Shown in pieces: positions 48,075 to 59,250 of a DNA stretch of 64,000 bases; the stretch's first letter is position 1; the number at the start of each line of letters is the position of its first letter. A program made the position numbers and the translations under genes. Source of the DNA: Blastomussa wellsi (Eukaryota; Cnidaria; Anthozoa; Scleractinia; Plerogyridae); the NCBI GenBank assembly GCA_947652115.1, contig OX393568.1, positions 3,760,025 to 3,824,024 on the forward strand, written 5' to 3'. Below the pieces are notes generated by a model that was not told the origin of the DNA, did not search any database, and was given only the letters and a program-made list of their open reading frames with translations.

Positions 48075-48176
48075 GTCATCGTCACCATCAGCATTATCAT
48101 CATCAGCATCATAATCATTATCATCATGATCATCATCATCATCATCGTCATCATCATCATCGTCATCGTCATCATT
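48075..48176. repeat. (ATC)n microsatellite with cgt interruptions
   Basis: Long tract of atc/cat triplets with occasional cgtc, directly after the SUMF1 stop codon and probably within its 3' UTR. Confidence 0.92.
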
Positions 48177-48380
48177 AACTCCTTTGCCCCACGGCGTGAA
48201 ACGGGGTGAAATGGATTACAGATTCTCAGTGTTATTTGTCTTGATTAGATTGACCAGTGAAATCTGCGGCCCATGTAGGTTATTTGCATCGACGCGGGCG
48301 TAGATACATATCAGTGTACAGTCGGCTCTCTCTAAGACCGACACCAACGAGACTGGCACCGCTGATTTGAAAAACGATTA

Positions 48381-48609
48381 AACGGTTGATGCCATAATTG
48401 GAAACCAAGCTTTTCAGAATGGACGATGCAATATCTGCTCTAGTTTCGGCCTCGCCTAGGTAGGAGCTGGTTATAACTAATAAACACCCTCCAGTTGCTT
48501 AATTTCTCACTTCCACACTGTTTGCTTGCGGTTAGCTTTTTTTGGTTGGCTAGGGCAATACTAAAGTAAAATTGATTAAGAAAGTCATCTTTTATAATTT
48601 AATTTTGCT
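48381..48609. repeat. Dispersed repeat, family D1, copy 2
   Basis: Closely matches 1861-2085 in the same orientation (gatgccataattgg, tatctgctctagttt, gcttaattgctcac or gcttaatttctcac, aagaaagtcatctttt). Confidence 0.7.
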
Positions 48610-49065
48610 CACCCGTGCTTTTCTTACAGTTATGAAAGTCAGATATTAACCCTTTTCCTCTTCGCCACTTTTCAGCAAGGGGCTAATTTTTTAACAATAA
48701 CATAAAACACAGCGTATATTTTAGCAATTTAACGGATAACAGACAATTGGAAACAGTTCAGTCTAGAATAAAACTTAAAACTTTAAAAAAACTCCTTTTG
48801 TTGGCGTAGGTCGAATGCAGTTTCGACCTCAAAGAGGTCTAAAGCGAGTGCTAGTTCCTGTCATTCTATTTCTGATTAATACCTTGATAGGAAACAGATA
48901 CCTCAAAGGACACTCATTTTAGATTTTAACACTCTACTACCAAGCGACGAATTTTACTCCCTAAAAAGTACGACAACCAAACACAAATTTGGGAATATCT
49001 TCAACACCCCCACCCCCTGCCCCCGCCGTATCCTCCCCCTACCCACCATCCTGGTGTTAAGAAGT

Positions 49066-52000
49066 TTATCCCGAAAGAAACTCCACTACTTCAGCGTCGA
49101 CTGCTGACCGATAACCTTCTCGATGATACGCGGAAAACATGGCGGGTGTGAAATACTGATTGGCCGTACTGTGAAGTGGAAACGAACCACAGCAATTACC
49201 AGAGACTGAACTACAATGAACATTGTGACAAAATTCACAGCAACAGAATGTCAGCCGGTCCACCTCATCAGCCTCAAGCTCGGGTCCAGTTCCCCAAAGA
49301 CCGGCCTCAAGATCAACGTCGATGTCACGCAACGCCTCTTTCCATGTCACGGGCTCCTTCGTATGCACGCCCTTGCTGGGATGTCTTGGAGCAATGAAGA
49401 GGATTTGCCCCTCCCCGACCACCTTCTCGACTCCAAACTCGGCGTATTGAGAGTAGTACGTCACTCTGAACCTACAGGTGAAAGTCAATGTATTGCTAAA
49501 GGCGCTACGTCACGGTTTGCGCATTTTGAAAAAGTTAGCCTAAATTTTTCAAATTCGTCATTTGCAATCTGTCTCAATCTTCCCCATCCTTAACCATCCT
49601 TGTTCCTTTTTGGTTTAGTATCACTCCTTTGGTGTTGTTCTTCCTTAGTAAACTATTAGTTTTAGGCTTCTTACGTTTAAAGGGCAACTAACGTAACTAA
49701 TTTGTAACAAACGTATAATGTTTTATTATATATATAGCGACAATTTTAGGTAATAAACCTTGCAGATAGAATTCTATATCTGCTATATTTTCACATGTGA
49801 GAAAAGCGATACGTCCAATCAGCTTCGCGTATAGCTTTCTTCACATGTGAAAAATATAACCAATCAGCATCAAGAGTAGAACGACCTAACCAATCAGAGC
49901 GCGGGAATTCAAATGGTTTCCAACGAGGTTGTGAAAACAACACGCTGCAAGTTTGCAAGCTATCGAAGACAGTTTATGTTTTGGCTACAAATTTTGTACT
50001 TTTGAGAACTTTATGGAAAGGAAAGCCATCAGAAACACGCCAAGAAAAACCTTGAGAACACAGTTATGATATGGAAATGCTAAAATCATTCTCCAGGCGG
50101 AGCGAAGACAAACTAAATGTCGATAAGGGAAAGCCAAGAAATGAAAGACTTTCCTTGTAGCTTTGATACAACGCAGCCGTGGACGTTCTAAGAAAATTCA
50201 AGCACTCTTGGGAACAACAGGGTAAAGTAAATATTTCACTTTTGAATATGGATTTCGTAATTATTGTTTAATGAACCGACTCCTTGTGTTATCACAACTT
50301 TTGTTCAAAAATTCGCCAGTTGATTTGCGCGCAGCAGTTGATTCACTTATGGCGACGTTTCTCGATGCGATAGCAAAAGCTTTTCTTTTAAAAAGTATGA
50401 ACACAGTGTGTTTTATACCGCTATTTAAATAAAGTTCTTGTTTACGATAGCTTGTCGTCGCCGTAATTTTTCTTTTCTATTTAAAAGAGATCTCGCTTGG
50501 AAAGCCATCAGAATGCATTTGCAGCTTTGTTTTCCTCGTAGCGCTGCGTTTAACTCTTTAATTATAGACTAGAAAAATCGCTTTAAGTTTACAATGGTTG
50601 AGTACTCGTTATATATAATAAACAAATTACAACATAGAAAGTGCTTTGTACGGATTATTATTCACTCGTCGCAAAACTTTGGAAAACTCACTCGTTCGCT
50701 GCGCTCACTCGTTCGTTTTCCAAAGTTTTGCAACTCGTGAATAAAAATCCGTACGTCGCACTTTCTATGAAGTAATCTATATTTTATGTTTACTTATAAT
50801 TTATGTTTACTTAGTGTATTTTTATTTTATATAGATATTTCTATCTTTCTTTGGTATCATCTTGTATACGTAATTTCCGTCACTCCTGTAAGTTTCGAAA
50901 TTCGTGTTGCGACACCACGTGTGGACACCACCATAATATAATATTGAAATTTCATGTTCAAAATTTAGTGACACCTAAACTTGAAGAAGGCTGGTCTGGC
51001 AAGCCAAAATATTGTTTAAAATATACCACGTTGTTTCAGTCTTGCAGTAGTCTTTGACTTATCATCGTTCAATTTGTTTCGTCAGAATATCGTGACGTAG
51101 CACCTTTAAACACTATATACCGGGATCTTTTAAATTGAGTGTCGAAAGCAAGGCGTGTTTGATTTGGGATTTAAAAGCTCGCTCCACGTTGTCAACCAAT
51201 TAGAAGTAAAACCAAAACCAATCGTGACGCGCTCACACACGTTTTCCCGCGCTTCGCACCGGCTACATGCGTTTGCTTCGTGTTTTGATTGGTTCACGGG
51301 ATTGCTTGTGTCCTTTGCGATTGGTCAGAGTGATTATTTTGCCGGTTTTGGTTTAATTAATTTACGACACTCAATTGATACTGCCCTAAGGTTGCATTTA
51401 GTAGTAGCTAAGGGCCTGATTACATGAGCCGGGCTGGCCCGGTTTGCCGGGATGGGTTTCTTTGTCGGCTAACCGGGCTGGCCCGGTTGTCATGTAATCA
51501 CGAAGTTAATTTTTGTTGCGTTCAACAGACGTCCCGAGATCTCGGCAAACTGAAACAAGCCCGGCTAACCGGGCCAGCCCGGTCCATGTAATCAGGCCCA
51601 AAGGGGGCTTTCATTTATTAGCAAATTGGGGGAGGGGAAATTAGCAAAATTACATGGAAAGTCCTTCACACATAACCCAACCCACCTCTAGCAATGGCAA
51701 CAATCTCGTAACACCCCCTACTTTATTGACCATTTTCGCATTGCCCATAATACACCTTGTTTACCCCCCACAATTTTGCATAAGCATTGTCTTCAGATTC
51801 TCTCGGGACGACTGTAATACCAAGGAGAATTGGGAAACAAAGATTTTGCCAAATTTTGGGGGGTAAACAAGGTGTATTATGGGCATTATACTCAGCATTA
51901 TATGTCAACCCCTCTCTCATGTCTCTCCCTGATACATATAACATTCACCAAAATTATATAACAAAGCAGTACAGCTCAGCCAGTTCAACCAATGCATTTA

Positions 52001-53705
52001 CAAGTTTTAAACATCCCCCTCAAGATTCTCATTATAATGAACCCCCCCAAATACCTTTACAAACTAACGTAACCTCCCGCTAAATTTTACTCGAGCTCGC
52101 TAGTAATCGTATATCATCTTCCCAGCTAATTCAGTTGAGTAATCTGACCCAAGCTTTTTTAAAATATTTTGTTTGTACAGTAGTGTGTCTGTAATTTATA
52201 GCGATTTTCAATTGAGTGTCGAAAGTAATTAGCGAATTGCTTTGGTTTTGCATTATAATGCTCAGTGATTGGTTTAAAAATCTCGCGCAACTTTTTCAAC
52301 CAATCAGGAGTAAAACGAAAACCAATCGTGACTCGCGCACGCACGTTTTCCCGCGCTTTGTGTCGGCAACGTGCAATTACTTCGAGTTTTGATTGGCTCA
52401 CTGGTTTGTCTCCATCCTTTGTGATTGGCCAAAGTTTTGGTTTTACGACACTCAATCAAAACTCGCTCTTACGAATTAATTGTTAATCTTATCGACATGA
52501 TCTCGCTCACTCACCTGTAGGACCTGGGTTGGTCACCAGGCTTCTTCTCTACAAAGTTCGCTCGGATATCCTCCATGACGTCACGACCATCCATGCCAGC
52601 AAAGGAACATCGCAGCCTTTCCCTCGCCATCTCGATCGCGGCCTTTAAGTCGACGCCGTAAGCTTCGTCCGATTCACAGCTACCTCCATTCACGATAACG
52701 ATTTTTGGTAACCGTAGTTTCAGGAGGGGAAGCAAACCCAGATTTTCAAAATGGCCGCCATCGCTGATGTGCATGATCGGGGGAGGGGAGGGTCCCACAT
52801 TTACAATACCAAGCATGCTCCTAACATAGCGTATGTGAGGTACACTGACCACAAACCACCTGTGGGGAGGGGAGTAAAGACAAATTACGATAAAGTGACA
52901 GAATTTATGAGCTTTATCTCAGAAGAACAGTGGGTCGGACATACCCTCAAGAGGCGTACAGGTAGCAGGTCTGAGGAAACCCACAAGAATGTGAATCGAA
53001 GTAGAAATCTCTCGCGCGGAGGGCGAAAAAATGGGCGTTACCTCGGCCTTATCAATAAAGGGCAAAATTACTGAGCGCTGATTGGTTGAGAGAGAGGACA
53101 TTTTTTCTTAATCGAGGGCATTTTTAGTAATCAAGAGAGGGCATGATTACCTGTTAATGATTGGCTAATCCGTTAATTGCCGTAGCGCTAAACAGGCTTC
53201 CCAGATAAAAATAGACTGCGCGCGTGATTTTCCTTCGTATAAATTTTGCCCTTTATTGATAAACAAGTAATCCCATGAGACCTCGTACTATTAAGGATTA
53301 ATTGCACTTCGCGACTCGGGCAATTTTGGAAAATTTTGAAAACTCTCGTGCAATTAATCCTTAATAGTACTTGGCCTCATGTGATTACCTACACAAATCG
53401 CATCGGCTCACATCGGCTTTTAGAAAACAGTCCTAAGAAAATACGCGCGCTGATTGGTTAAAAAGCGTGTTTCTATAACTCGATGGAGACACAGAACTAG
53501 CACGAGCTGTTGACGTAATGATGGCGCGAGAAAAGAGAATTTACATTTTGATAATCAAAGTTAACAAGTTGTTTTCCTTTTTCTCGTCGCGATGTTTTCT
53601 AAAAGAAATAGAAAACATGTACTTTGTGTTTCTATCGAGTTATAGAAACACTTGTGAAAGTTTGGGAGAACTCGAAAAAGCTGTGGAAACACTCGCCTAC
53701 GGCTC

Positions 53706-53736
<31 letters not shown>

Positions 53737-56700
53737 CTTCCACTGGTGTTTCTATAACTCGATAGAAACACGGTATATGTTTTCTATTTCTTAAATATAC
53801 AACAAACGTTAATTACAGTATTAACATTCCAATAATCTACTTACAATTACATTAACTACAGAACATAAAATTGCTTACGTCGCTTACAGTACGGATTACT
53901 TATTTAAGAAAAAAAGGAAGCGTTATTAATTGCAAGCACTCAACTAAACTGACGAAACACATTGAAAACTGAAGAGATTGGATGAAAAACTTTGGGGCTA
54001 AAGGAGGCGGGGATGATAGCAAAGCCTAAGCTTAAAGATTCACTCATTCAATGAAGGATAGGCTCGATTTCCGCCGCTCTCTCGAGTCCGGTCGGCTGGT
54101 AATCGAGCCTAAATGAAGGACTGATTCACTGAAAAACATTAATTTGTCACATAATAAAAATTGAAGCGAGGGAATAGGAAGGAATTTCTGGTAAAAAGCA
54201 AAGTGCAGAAAAAACAGACTAGACATCTCTCACTTTCAGACTTCAAACTAGTAAAAGAAAGGTTCAATTTCTTTCTTGCATTGTTTTAAAAGATGCTTAA
54301 AATTTTCAATTATTTTCATTACCTACCTCGTAATCTTTTCTAACAATCCAGGCTTTGCAGCTCCAGTGGGAAATATGGCTATTACAGAGAACAGAAGCAG
54401 GATCCCGAAATAGAACATGACTGCAATGGTCATCCACTCTTCATTTCCACTGACGAAATAAAACGCTGGTAACGTTACCATGGGAAGAACTCGAATAATC
54501 TCTATCAAGGCCGGAACAAGCTAAGCAAAAAAAAAAGGGAAGGGTGGCCGCTTACAGTGAGGACACTCGAACCGTGAACACTTGACATTTATTTTTACAT
54601 TTTTTTTACCATTATCCAATGTCAGCCATTCATATAAACAGAAGAATTACATTTCTTAGGTGCTGAAAACACTAATCCTTTGGTCTATTTCAAGAGCTCT
54701 CACTGGATAATCATAACGGTTTGAGTGTCCGCACTGTAAGAGAAGGAACAGTTAATCATTCTTTTTCGACAGAAATCCAAGCGTATTAGCACTTTACAAC
54801 AATGGCTCAGTCAGTAAAACTGTCCTTTATCGGTTGATGTTATAAACGAATACCTAGCCATTGCACTAGTTTAGTTCATTTTCTTGACATAACGTAAACT
54901 GCTTACCATAACAACAGTCCTTTTTATTGTCAGAGTTGTGGTCCGAGTGTTGAGGTAAAGGGCTTTGAATTCAGAGAAATAAAGCCTTTAGAAATTTTAA
55001 GGTGCCCGGCTTTGAACCCATTTCGTAGAGGGTTGTCAAAAATAATAACCAATTTCGAGCTTGAGTTTCCTTGTCGATGTAAATGTTTGGACAAGAGTAC
55101 CAGTCGTAAAATCACTTACTTGTAGGCAAACGTTCTGCCTTCGACTCCCACGAGGATCTGAAGAAATGGTGGCCCCAAATGCAACTCCCAACAGAATCCT
55201 CATATCTGTGTATACATCAGAGCCGCTTTTTTTTCCCATGTACTGTGAAAGAGCTGCAGCAGACATCGCCATGGCTTCAGACAGCATTACATCTTCCGGT
55301 TGCAGCTTATCCATGAACACATCCTCTTCATAAGGGCTGTCTATCCGTCGGATTTCGCGTGGGGTGATTGTGAGCAGCTCGAATGATTCGTTATCTGTGG
55401 GAGTTCTCTTCCATGAATTTATGGTCGTGTTGCTGATATAGAAAGGGGATATGTTTTCAAAATGAGCCACGGTCAAGGGCGTTTCCCTGGCGCCCGATTT
55501 GAGGCGAGGGTAACCGATTATCAAGTCGTGACATCCAATTCCCGAACAACCAGTCACTCCAACGCTCTCGGGTGTGTAGAAAGCCTTTTGGAGGCGCCAC
55601 CTAAGATTAACAGAAAAAATATCACGTCACAAGTTACGCGTTACCGTGTAACACGCTAAAATCATGTCGAACGATTTTACTTATATCTCTGCCAAACTTA
55701 AACTTGTTGAGATGCCACCGCTTACTGGAAATAAGAGGACGTTTTCTTCCTCAATTTCTGCAGGTAAAATAATCGATTTCACAAGAAAATAAAAAGAGCT
55801 AGTCGGTTATGGGCCATATACCGGCTTCCAGGTACCTTTAGCATGTATGTACCAGAAGCAGTGTTAGTGTCTCCAGGGGACACTGTAAGTGCCCCTAGAG
55901 GATATTGTCAGTCCCCCCAGGGAATATTGTTAGCTCTACTAGAGTACATTATTTGCCCTCCTAAGAGAAAGTGTTATACTCCTCTAATACCTAAGATTTA
56001 TTTCCTCTAAGGGACACAGTTAATACCTAGCTATAGCCCTTGTGCATTATCCCCCTACGGATACTGTTACTTCCCCCAGGGGACACTGTTAGTACCTAGC
56101 TATAGCCCGTGTGCATGGAACGCTGTTATTCCCCCTTCGGGACACTGTTAGTCCCCCAGGGGACACTGTTAATACCTAGCTATAGCCCTTGTGCATGGAA
56201 CGCTGTTATTCCCCCTACGGGACACTGTTAGTTCCCCAGGGGACACTGTTAGTACCTAGCTATAGCCCTTGTGCATGGAACGCTGTTATTCCCCCTACGG
56301 GATACTGTTACTTCCCCCCAGGGGACACTGTTAGTGCCTAGCTATAGCCCGTGTGCATGGAACGCTGTTATTCCCCCTACGGGACACTGTTAGTCCCCCA
56401 GGGGACGCTGTTAGTTACCCTAGGTTTGCTAATAACACTATGGCATGATATTACTTAATTATACTTAGTATTGTAATTGTAATTCTACTTTGTATTAGTA
56501 TTGTTGTATTCTATTTTGTATTCTATTCTATGTTAATTGAATGCGTCAAGCCACTGCTCGCCTCGAAAAGCGGCAGCTAACTGCAAGCAGTGGTACATAG
56601 TATTCTGTATCTTTCAATTTTCTTAATAAACATGAAACTTAAACTTGAATACTAGTTATATTTTGCAGCCCTACCTGTTAAACACATGCATTAGTCGTTG

Positions 56701-57591
56701 CTGGATTGATCCAATATAAGGTACTAATGTGAGAAGTATGGCCGAGCCCCATACCAGAAGGTCAAAGTTGTATTGGAAGTACTCCAAACCGAAGAGGGAA
56801 TGCCCATAGACACGCACATGAATGATCAACGCATAAGCGTAAAAAATCATGATCATGGATGCCTTTTGGCGAAAAATGGGCAAGCTGATCCAAATGATGC
56901 CGGAAAGGACAAGAATCAACACTTGTGCCCAAACAGGGGTTCCCTCCAGAAATGCGTGAATGGCCCATGGGATGAAGAGAAGAGCTAGAATCGCTAGGGC
57001 CGAAATCGATATGAACTTAAAGAGATTTTTCCATTTTGTAGTGATATTTTGGAAGGCAAACGTTAACACGGCAACAGCCAAGAGGCTTGCAAAGAGAACG
57101 ATTTTTCTGTAAGCGTCCCCTTGCACCGAACAATCATTTCCATGCATAGTTTCGAATGCTGTTTCATTTCCAGCCAAGCTTCCAACGCATCCCTTGGCGC
57201 GCAACAGATCGCCAACCAGGAAATCAATGATGTACGCCATTGGACATGCGAACGACATCCAAACTATGATGGGGGAAATCAGGGACACCAGGGTTATAAG
57301 CGAAATTATGAGGAAAGAGTCGAAGATTGCAACAATGGGTTTCTGCCAGTTACAAAAGTAGCCTGCTCTGGAGCGCATGTAGTTGAAGAACTCTTGGTGC
57401 CATTTTGGATCGTCTTTCTTGTCATGCCTGAATTTCCAGTCCAGATAGGCCGTGCCTGTGTAACCGCCCCCTGACACGCAGCTCAGGCAGTCGATCTTGC
57501 TATTACGCTGCAGCAATCTGCGCAGGACTCCAGAGCTGAAGGCCGCTGACCGGATACCACCGCCAGAAAAGGCCAAACCAGTTTTAGACAT
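49066..57591 (-). CDS. Patatin-like phospholipase/hydrolase with inserted membrane domain, 5 exons
   Basis: Putative serine acyl hydrolase. Exons in transcript order: 57591-56675, 55600-55120, 54520-54327, 52859-52515, 49471-49066. The product is 780 residues. The patatin signature is present: an oxyanion-hole GGGIRSA (residues 10-16), a nucleophile S40 in CVSGGGYTG, and a catalytic D564 in SDGGHFENLG. Between Ser and Asp lie about six hydrophobic helices in exon 1 (roughly residues 85-300) and two more in exon 3 (LIEIIRVLPMVTLPAFYFV and IAVMFYFGILLLFSVIAIF). The enzyme is therefore predicted to sit in a membrane with catalytic parts at both ends. The C-terminal exon has a Cys-rich stretch (FCCCEFC). 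The start at 57591 (MSKTG) is preferred. An upstream in-frame ATG at 57642 follows on directly, but the bases before GAAATG look like an intron acceptor, so a 5' non-coding exon may exist. Substrate and localisation are unknown; no symbol assigned. Confidence 0.85.
49500..49655. repeat. Dispersed repeat, inverted copy (patatin-gene intron 4)
   Basis: Reverse complement of the copy at ~271-405 (ccttaaccatccttgttcc, gtttagtatcactcctttgg). A shorter relative of its start (gtcacggtttgcgcattttg) recurs at ~58437-58492. The remainder of the intron (49656-50635) holds no gene. Confidence 0.7.
50633..50769. repeat. Near-perfect 137 bp foldback (patatin-gene intron 4)
   Basis: The left arm starts catagaaagtgctttgtacgg and contains cgcaaaactttggaaaa. 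The right arm mirrors it to ccgtacgtcgcactttctatg. The centre is the tandem word cactcgttcg. Confidence 0.92.
51133..51378. repeat. MITE-like element, family gagtgtcg, copy 2
   Basis: The ends are aattgagtgtcgaaag and cgacactcaattga. Inside are accaaaaccaatcgtgacg, cacacgttttcccgcgctt and ttttgattggttcac, all shared with copy 3. Length about 246 bp. Confidence 0.8.
51412..51599. repeat. 188 bp foldback with gggcctgattacatg ends
   Basis: gggcctgattacatgagccg at the left and ccatgtaatcaggccc at the right are inverted. The arms continue through gggctggcccgg and gggccagcccgg. A diverged relative lies at 31391-31540. Confidence 0.88.
51742..51885. repeat. 144 bp MITE with ~30 bp TIRs
   Basis: tgcccataatacaccttgtt at the left is exactly mirrored by aacaaggtgtattatgggca at the right. 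Pairing continues through taccccccaaaatt-like words. No coding capacity. Confidence 0.9.
52207..52457. repeat. MITE-like element, family gagtgtcg, copy 3
   Basis: The ends are ttcaattgagtgtcgaaag and cgacactcaat. The core contains accaatcaggagtaaaacg, accaatcgtgactcgcgca and gttttcccgcgctttg. It lies directly 3' of exon 4 of the patatin-like gene in transcript direction. Confidence 0.8.
53050..53261. repeat. 212 bp MITE with perfect 20 bp TIRs
   Basis: The left end tatcaataaagggcaaaatt is exactly mirrored by aattttgccctttattgata at the right. The interior contains gagagagaggaca and gagggcatgattacctg. It directly abuts the foldback at 53266-53390. Confidence 0.88.
53266..53390. repeat. 125 bp foldback
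   Basis: gtactattaaggattaattg on the left pairs with caattaatccttaatagtac on the right. The outer arms agtaatcccatgaggcc-like and ggcctcatgtgattac also pair. The centre is ttttggaaaattttgaaaa. Confidence 0.9.
53626..53771. repeat. 146 bp foldback with gtgtttctat ends
   Basis: gtgtttctatcgagttatag pairs with ctataactcgatagaaacac, and gtttgggagaac pairs with gttctcccaaac. A further copy of the end word lies at 53468-53490 (gtttctataactcgatgg), so the element may be nested in or fused to a relative. Confidence 0.88.
55860..56420. repeat. 80 bp minisatellite in the first intron of the patatin-like gene
   Basis: ggacactgtta...cctagctatagccc...gcatggaacgctgttattcccccta recurs at 56081, 56161, 56241 and 56323, a period of 80-82 bp. 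Before 56041 shorter diverged units (ggacactgttag or ggatattgtcag every ~35-40 bp) suggest that the 80 bp unit grew from a smaller one. Confidence 0.92.
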
Positions 57592-58495
57592 TTCCTTTAA
57601 AAAGAAAATAAACACAGTAAAAACTGCCAAAGAAAAATGCATTTAGAAATTGAAAATAAAATCACGCATCTTTAACTTGCAAAAGACCGTCTCGTAGCAG
57701 CCGTGTAAATTCAGTAGTCAAATTAATTATGTTAAAATTCATTCACTTTTCGATTCATTTGTGAGGAGATCGCCATAATTAAACAACATTTTAACACGTT
57801 TATAAGCTCTACTTTTTTAGCTTTAAATACCGCTCTAATTCCATTATATCTGTTTTGCTACAACTTCGAACTTTTTATTTAATTAGGACAACTATATAAT
57901 ATTTTAGTGTGAATTTCAATTCAGACGTCTTCTGCTCTCTTGAGCACGTGACCAGCGGCAGACGTCTGAAATTCATGCTAAAGTTGATTCCAATTCAAGT
58001 ACGGTTAACATGAAATGGATCCTGGGGCATCAAAAGACTAATGTCTAAGCAGGACAGAAGAATATATATTTAACAAATAAAGAAGCCTAAGCCATGTATT
58101 ATACTGTCATAAAACACGACGGGCATTTGAGAACACGAGAGAAATGTAGAAAAGACGAGCCGCAGGCGAGTGTTTTTTTTGATCGATTAATTCAAATGTT
58201 TCAAAGTAAATTCTAAATACAGGCCGCGCTGAGCCACTTTGTAAGACCATATAACTCGAATGTAGTTGCCTTTGATAAGCATAATTTCCCCGATTTTAGC
58301 ATTATTCAATGCATTGAAAGCATTGATTATATTAAGGGGACATACAAGCCAAGCTCCCATTGAGAGATGAGGAACATTGTTTTTGGATGATTCATACGTA
58401 CACCTACTAATATCTTCAATTTAAGGGAGCTTTGTCGTGGTTTGTGCGTTTTGAAAAATGTAGTCTACATTTTTTAAGTCAGTCATTTGCATCAT

Positions 58496-58673
58496 TATAA
58501 TTTGGTTTTATCAACTGGGTTGATAATGTGAATTGGCCGCCGTAAAGAGATTCAAGAGCTGACGTTTCGAGCGTTAGCCCTTCGTCGGAGCGAATCGGGC
58601 TAACGCTCGAAACGTCAGTCTCTTTACGGTGGCCAATTTACATTATCAATCCGGTTGATAAAACCAAATTATA
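58496..58673. repeat. 178 bp foldback, gacgtttcgagcgttagcc family
   Basis: tataatttggttttatcaac pairs with gttgataaaaccaaattata, and gctgacgtttcgagcgttag pairs with ctaacgctcgaaacgtcag. The arms are about 75 bp with a small loop at ttcgtcggagcgaatc. One arm of this family is present at 32827-32935. Confidence 0.92.
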
Positions 58674-59130
58674 TTGTTATACTTCCCACCGACGTATCAC
58701 CACAGTTCTTCAGAAACTTAACCCCTCAAGAGAACAAAGAACCTCGAAACAATGCAGAACACGGAAACAATAGCTCAAAAACAAAGAGAAAAGTCACCGG
58801 TTCTTACACCGAGGTAAACCCAAAAAATGGCATCGACCGTATACGAAACGGACACGTGCGACGGCGAACTGTTAGACAATGCTTAGTTTTTTAATTTCTT
58901 AATTGCCTATGTTTCATTTTTTTCTTACAAATACTGAGATAAAAGCTACAACAGCAACACGAGCAGGTTTCAGGAATTTTGAACTGAATTAAATTTCAGA
59001 TCAAGACTCGACAGGCAAAAGATCAGCTGTACCGCTTACGAAAAATAGCTCTGTTTTAATAGCACCGGATCTCCACTTTCTCTTTTTACATGGTGTTATA
59101 TATGAAATAATTCATATTTGAACTGCGGAT

Positions 59131-59250
59131 GTAGATGAAAGGGAAGAACGATCATCGCAGTTAATTTTAAATATAAGCAATTGGAAAGAAGAAGCCTGAA
59201 AAAATCAGGGCTTCAATTCACTGCGATGATCATTCTTTACTTCCATTTAC
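59131..59250. repeat. 120 bp inverted repeat
   Basis: gaacgatcatcgcagt on the left pairs imperfectly with ctgcgatgatcattc on the right, with gaaagggaag/cttccattt extensions. Confidence 0.65.

Larger units (their letters stand above)
48028..49065. other. Convergent 3' spacer between SUMF1 and the patatin-like gene
   Basis: No gene recognised. It holds a CAT/CGT trinucleotide tract (48075-48176) and the second copy of repeat D1 (48381-48609). Confidence 0.5.

Noticed and set aside
52751..53074. 107-codon plus-strand frame
   Set aside because: It is mostly the antisense of exon 4 of the patatin-like gene, whose product is clearly recognisable on the minus strand.
57592..57642. Upstream ATG at 57642 as start of the patatin-like protein
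   Set aside because: The bases before GAAATG read as a pyrimidine-rich acceptor (ttttctttttaaag), and the added hydrophobic residues are not needed for the domain. Kept only as an alternative.
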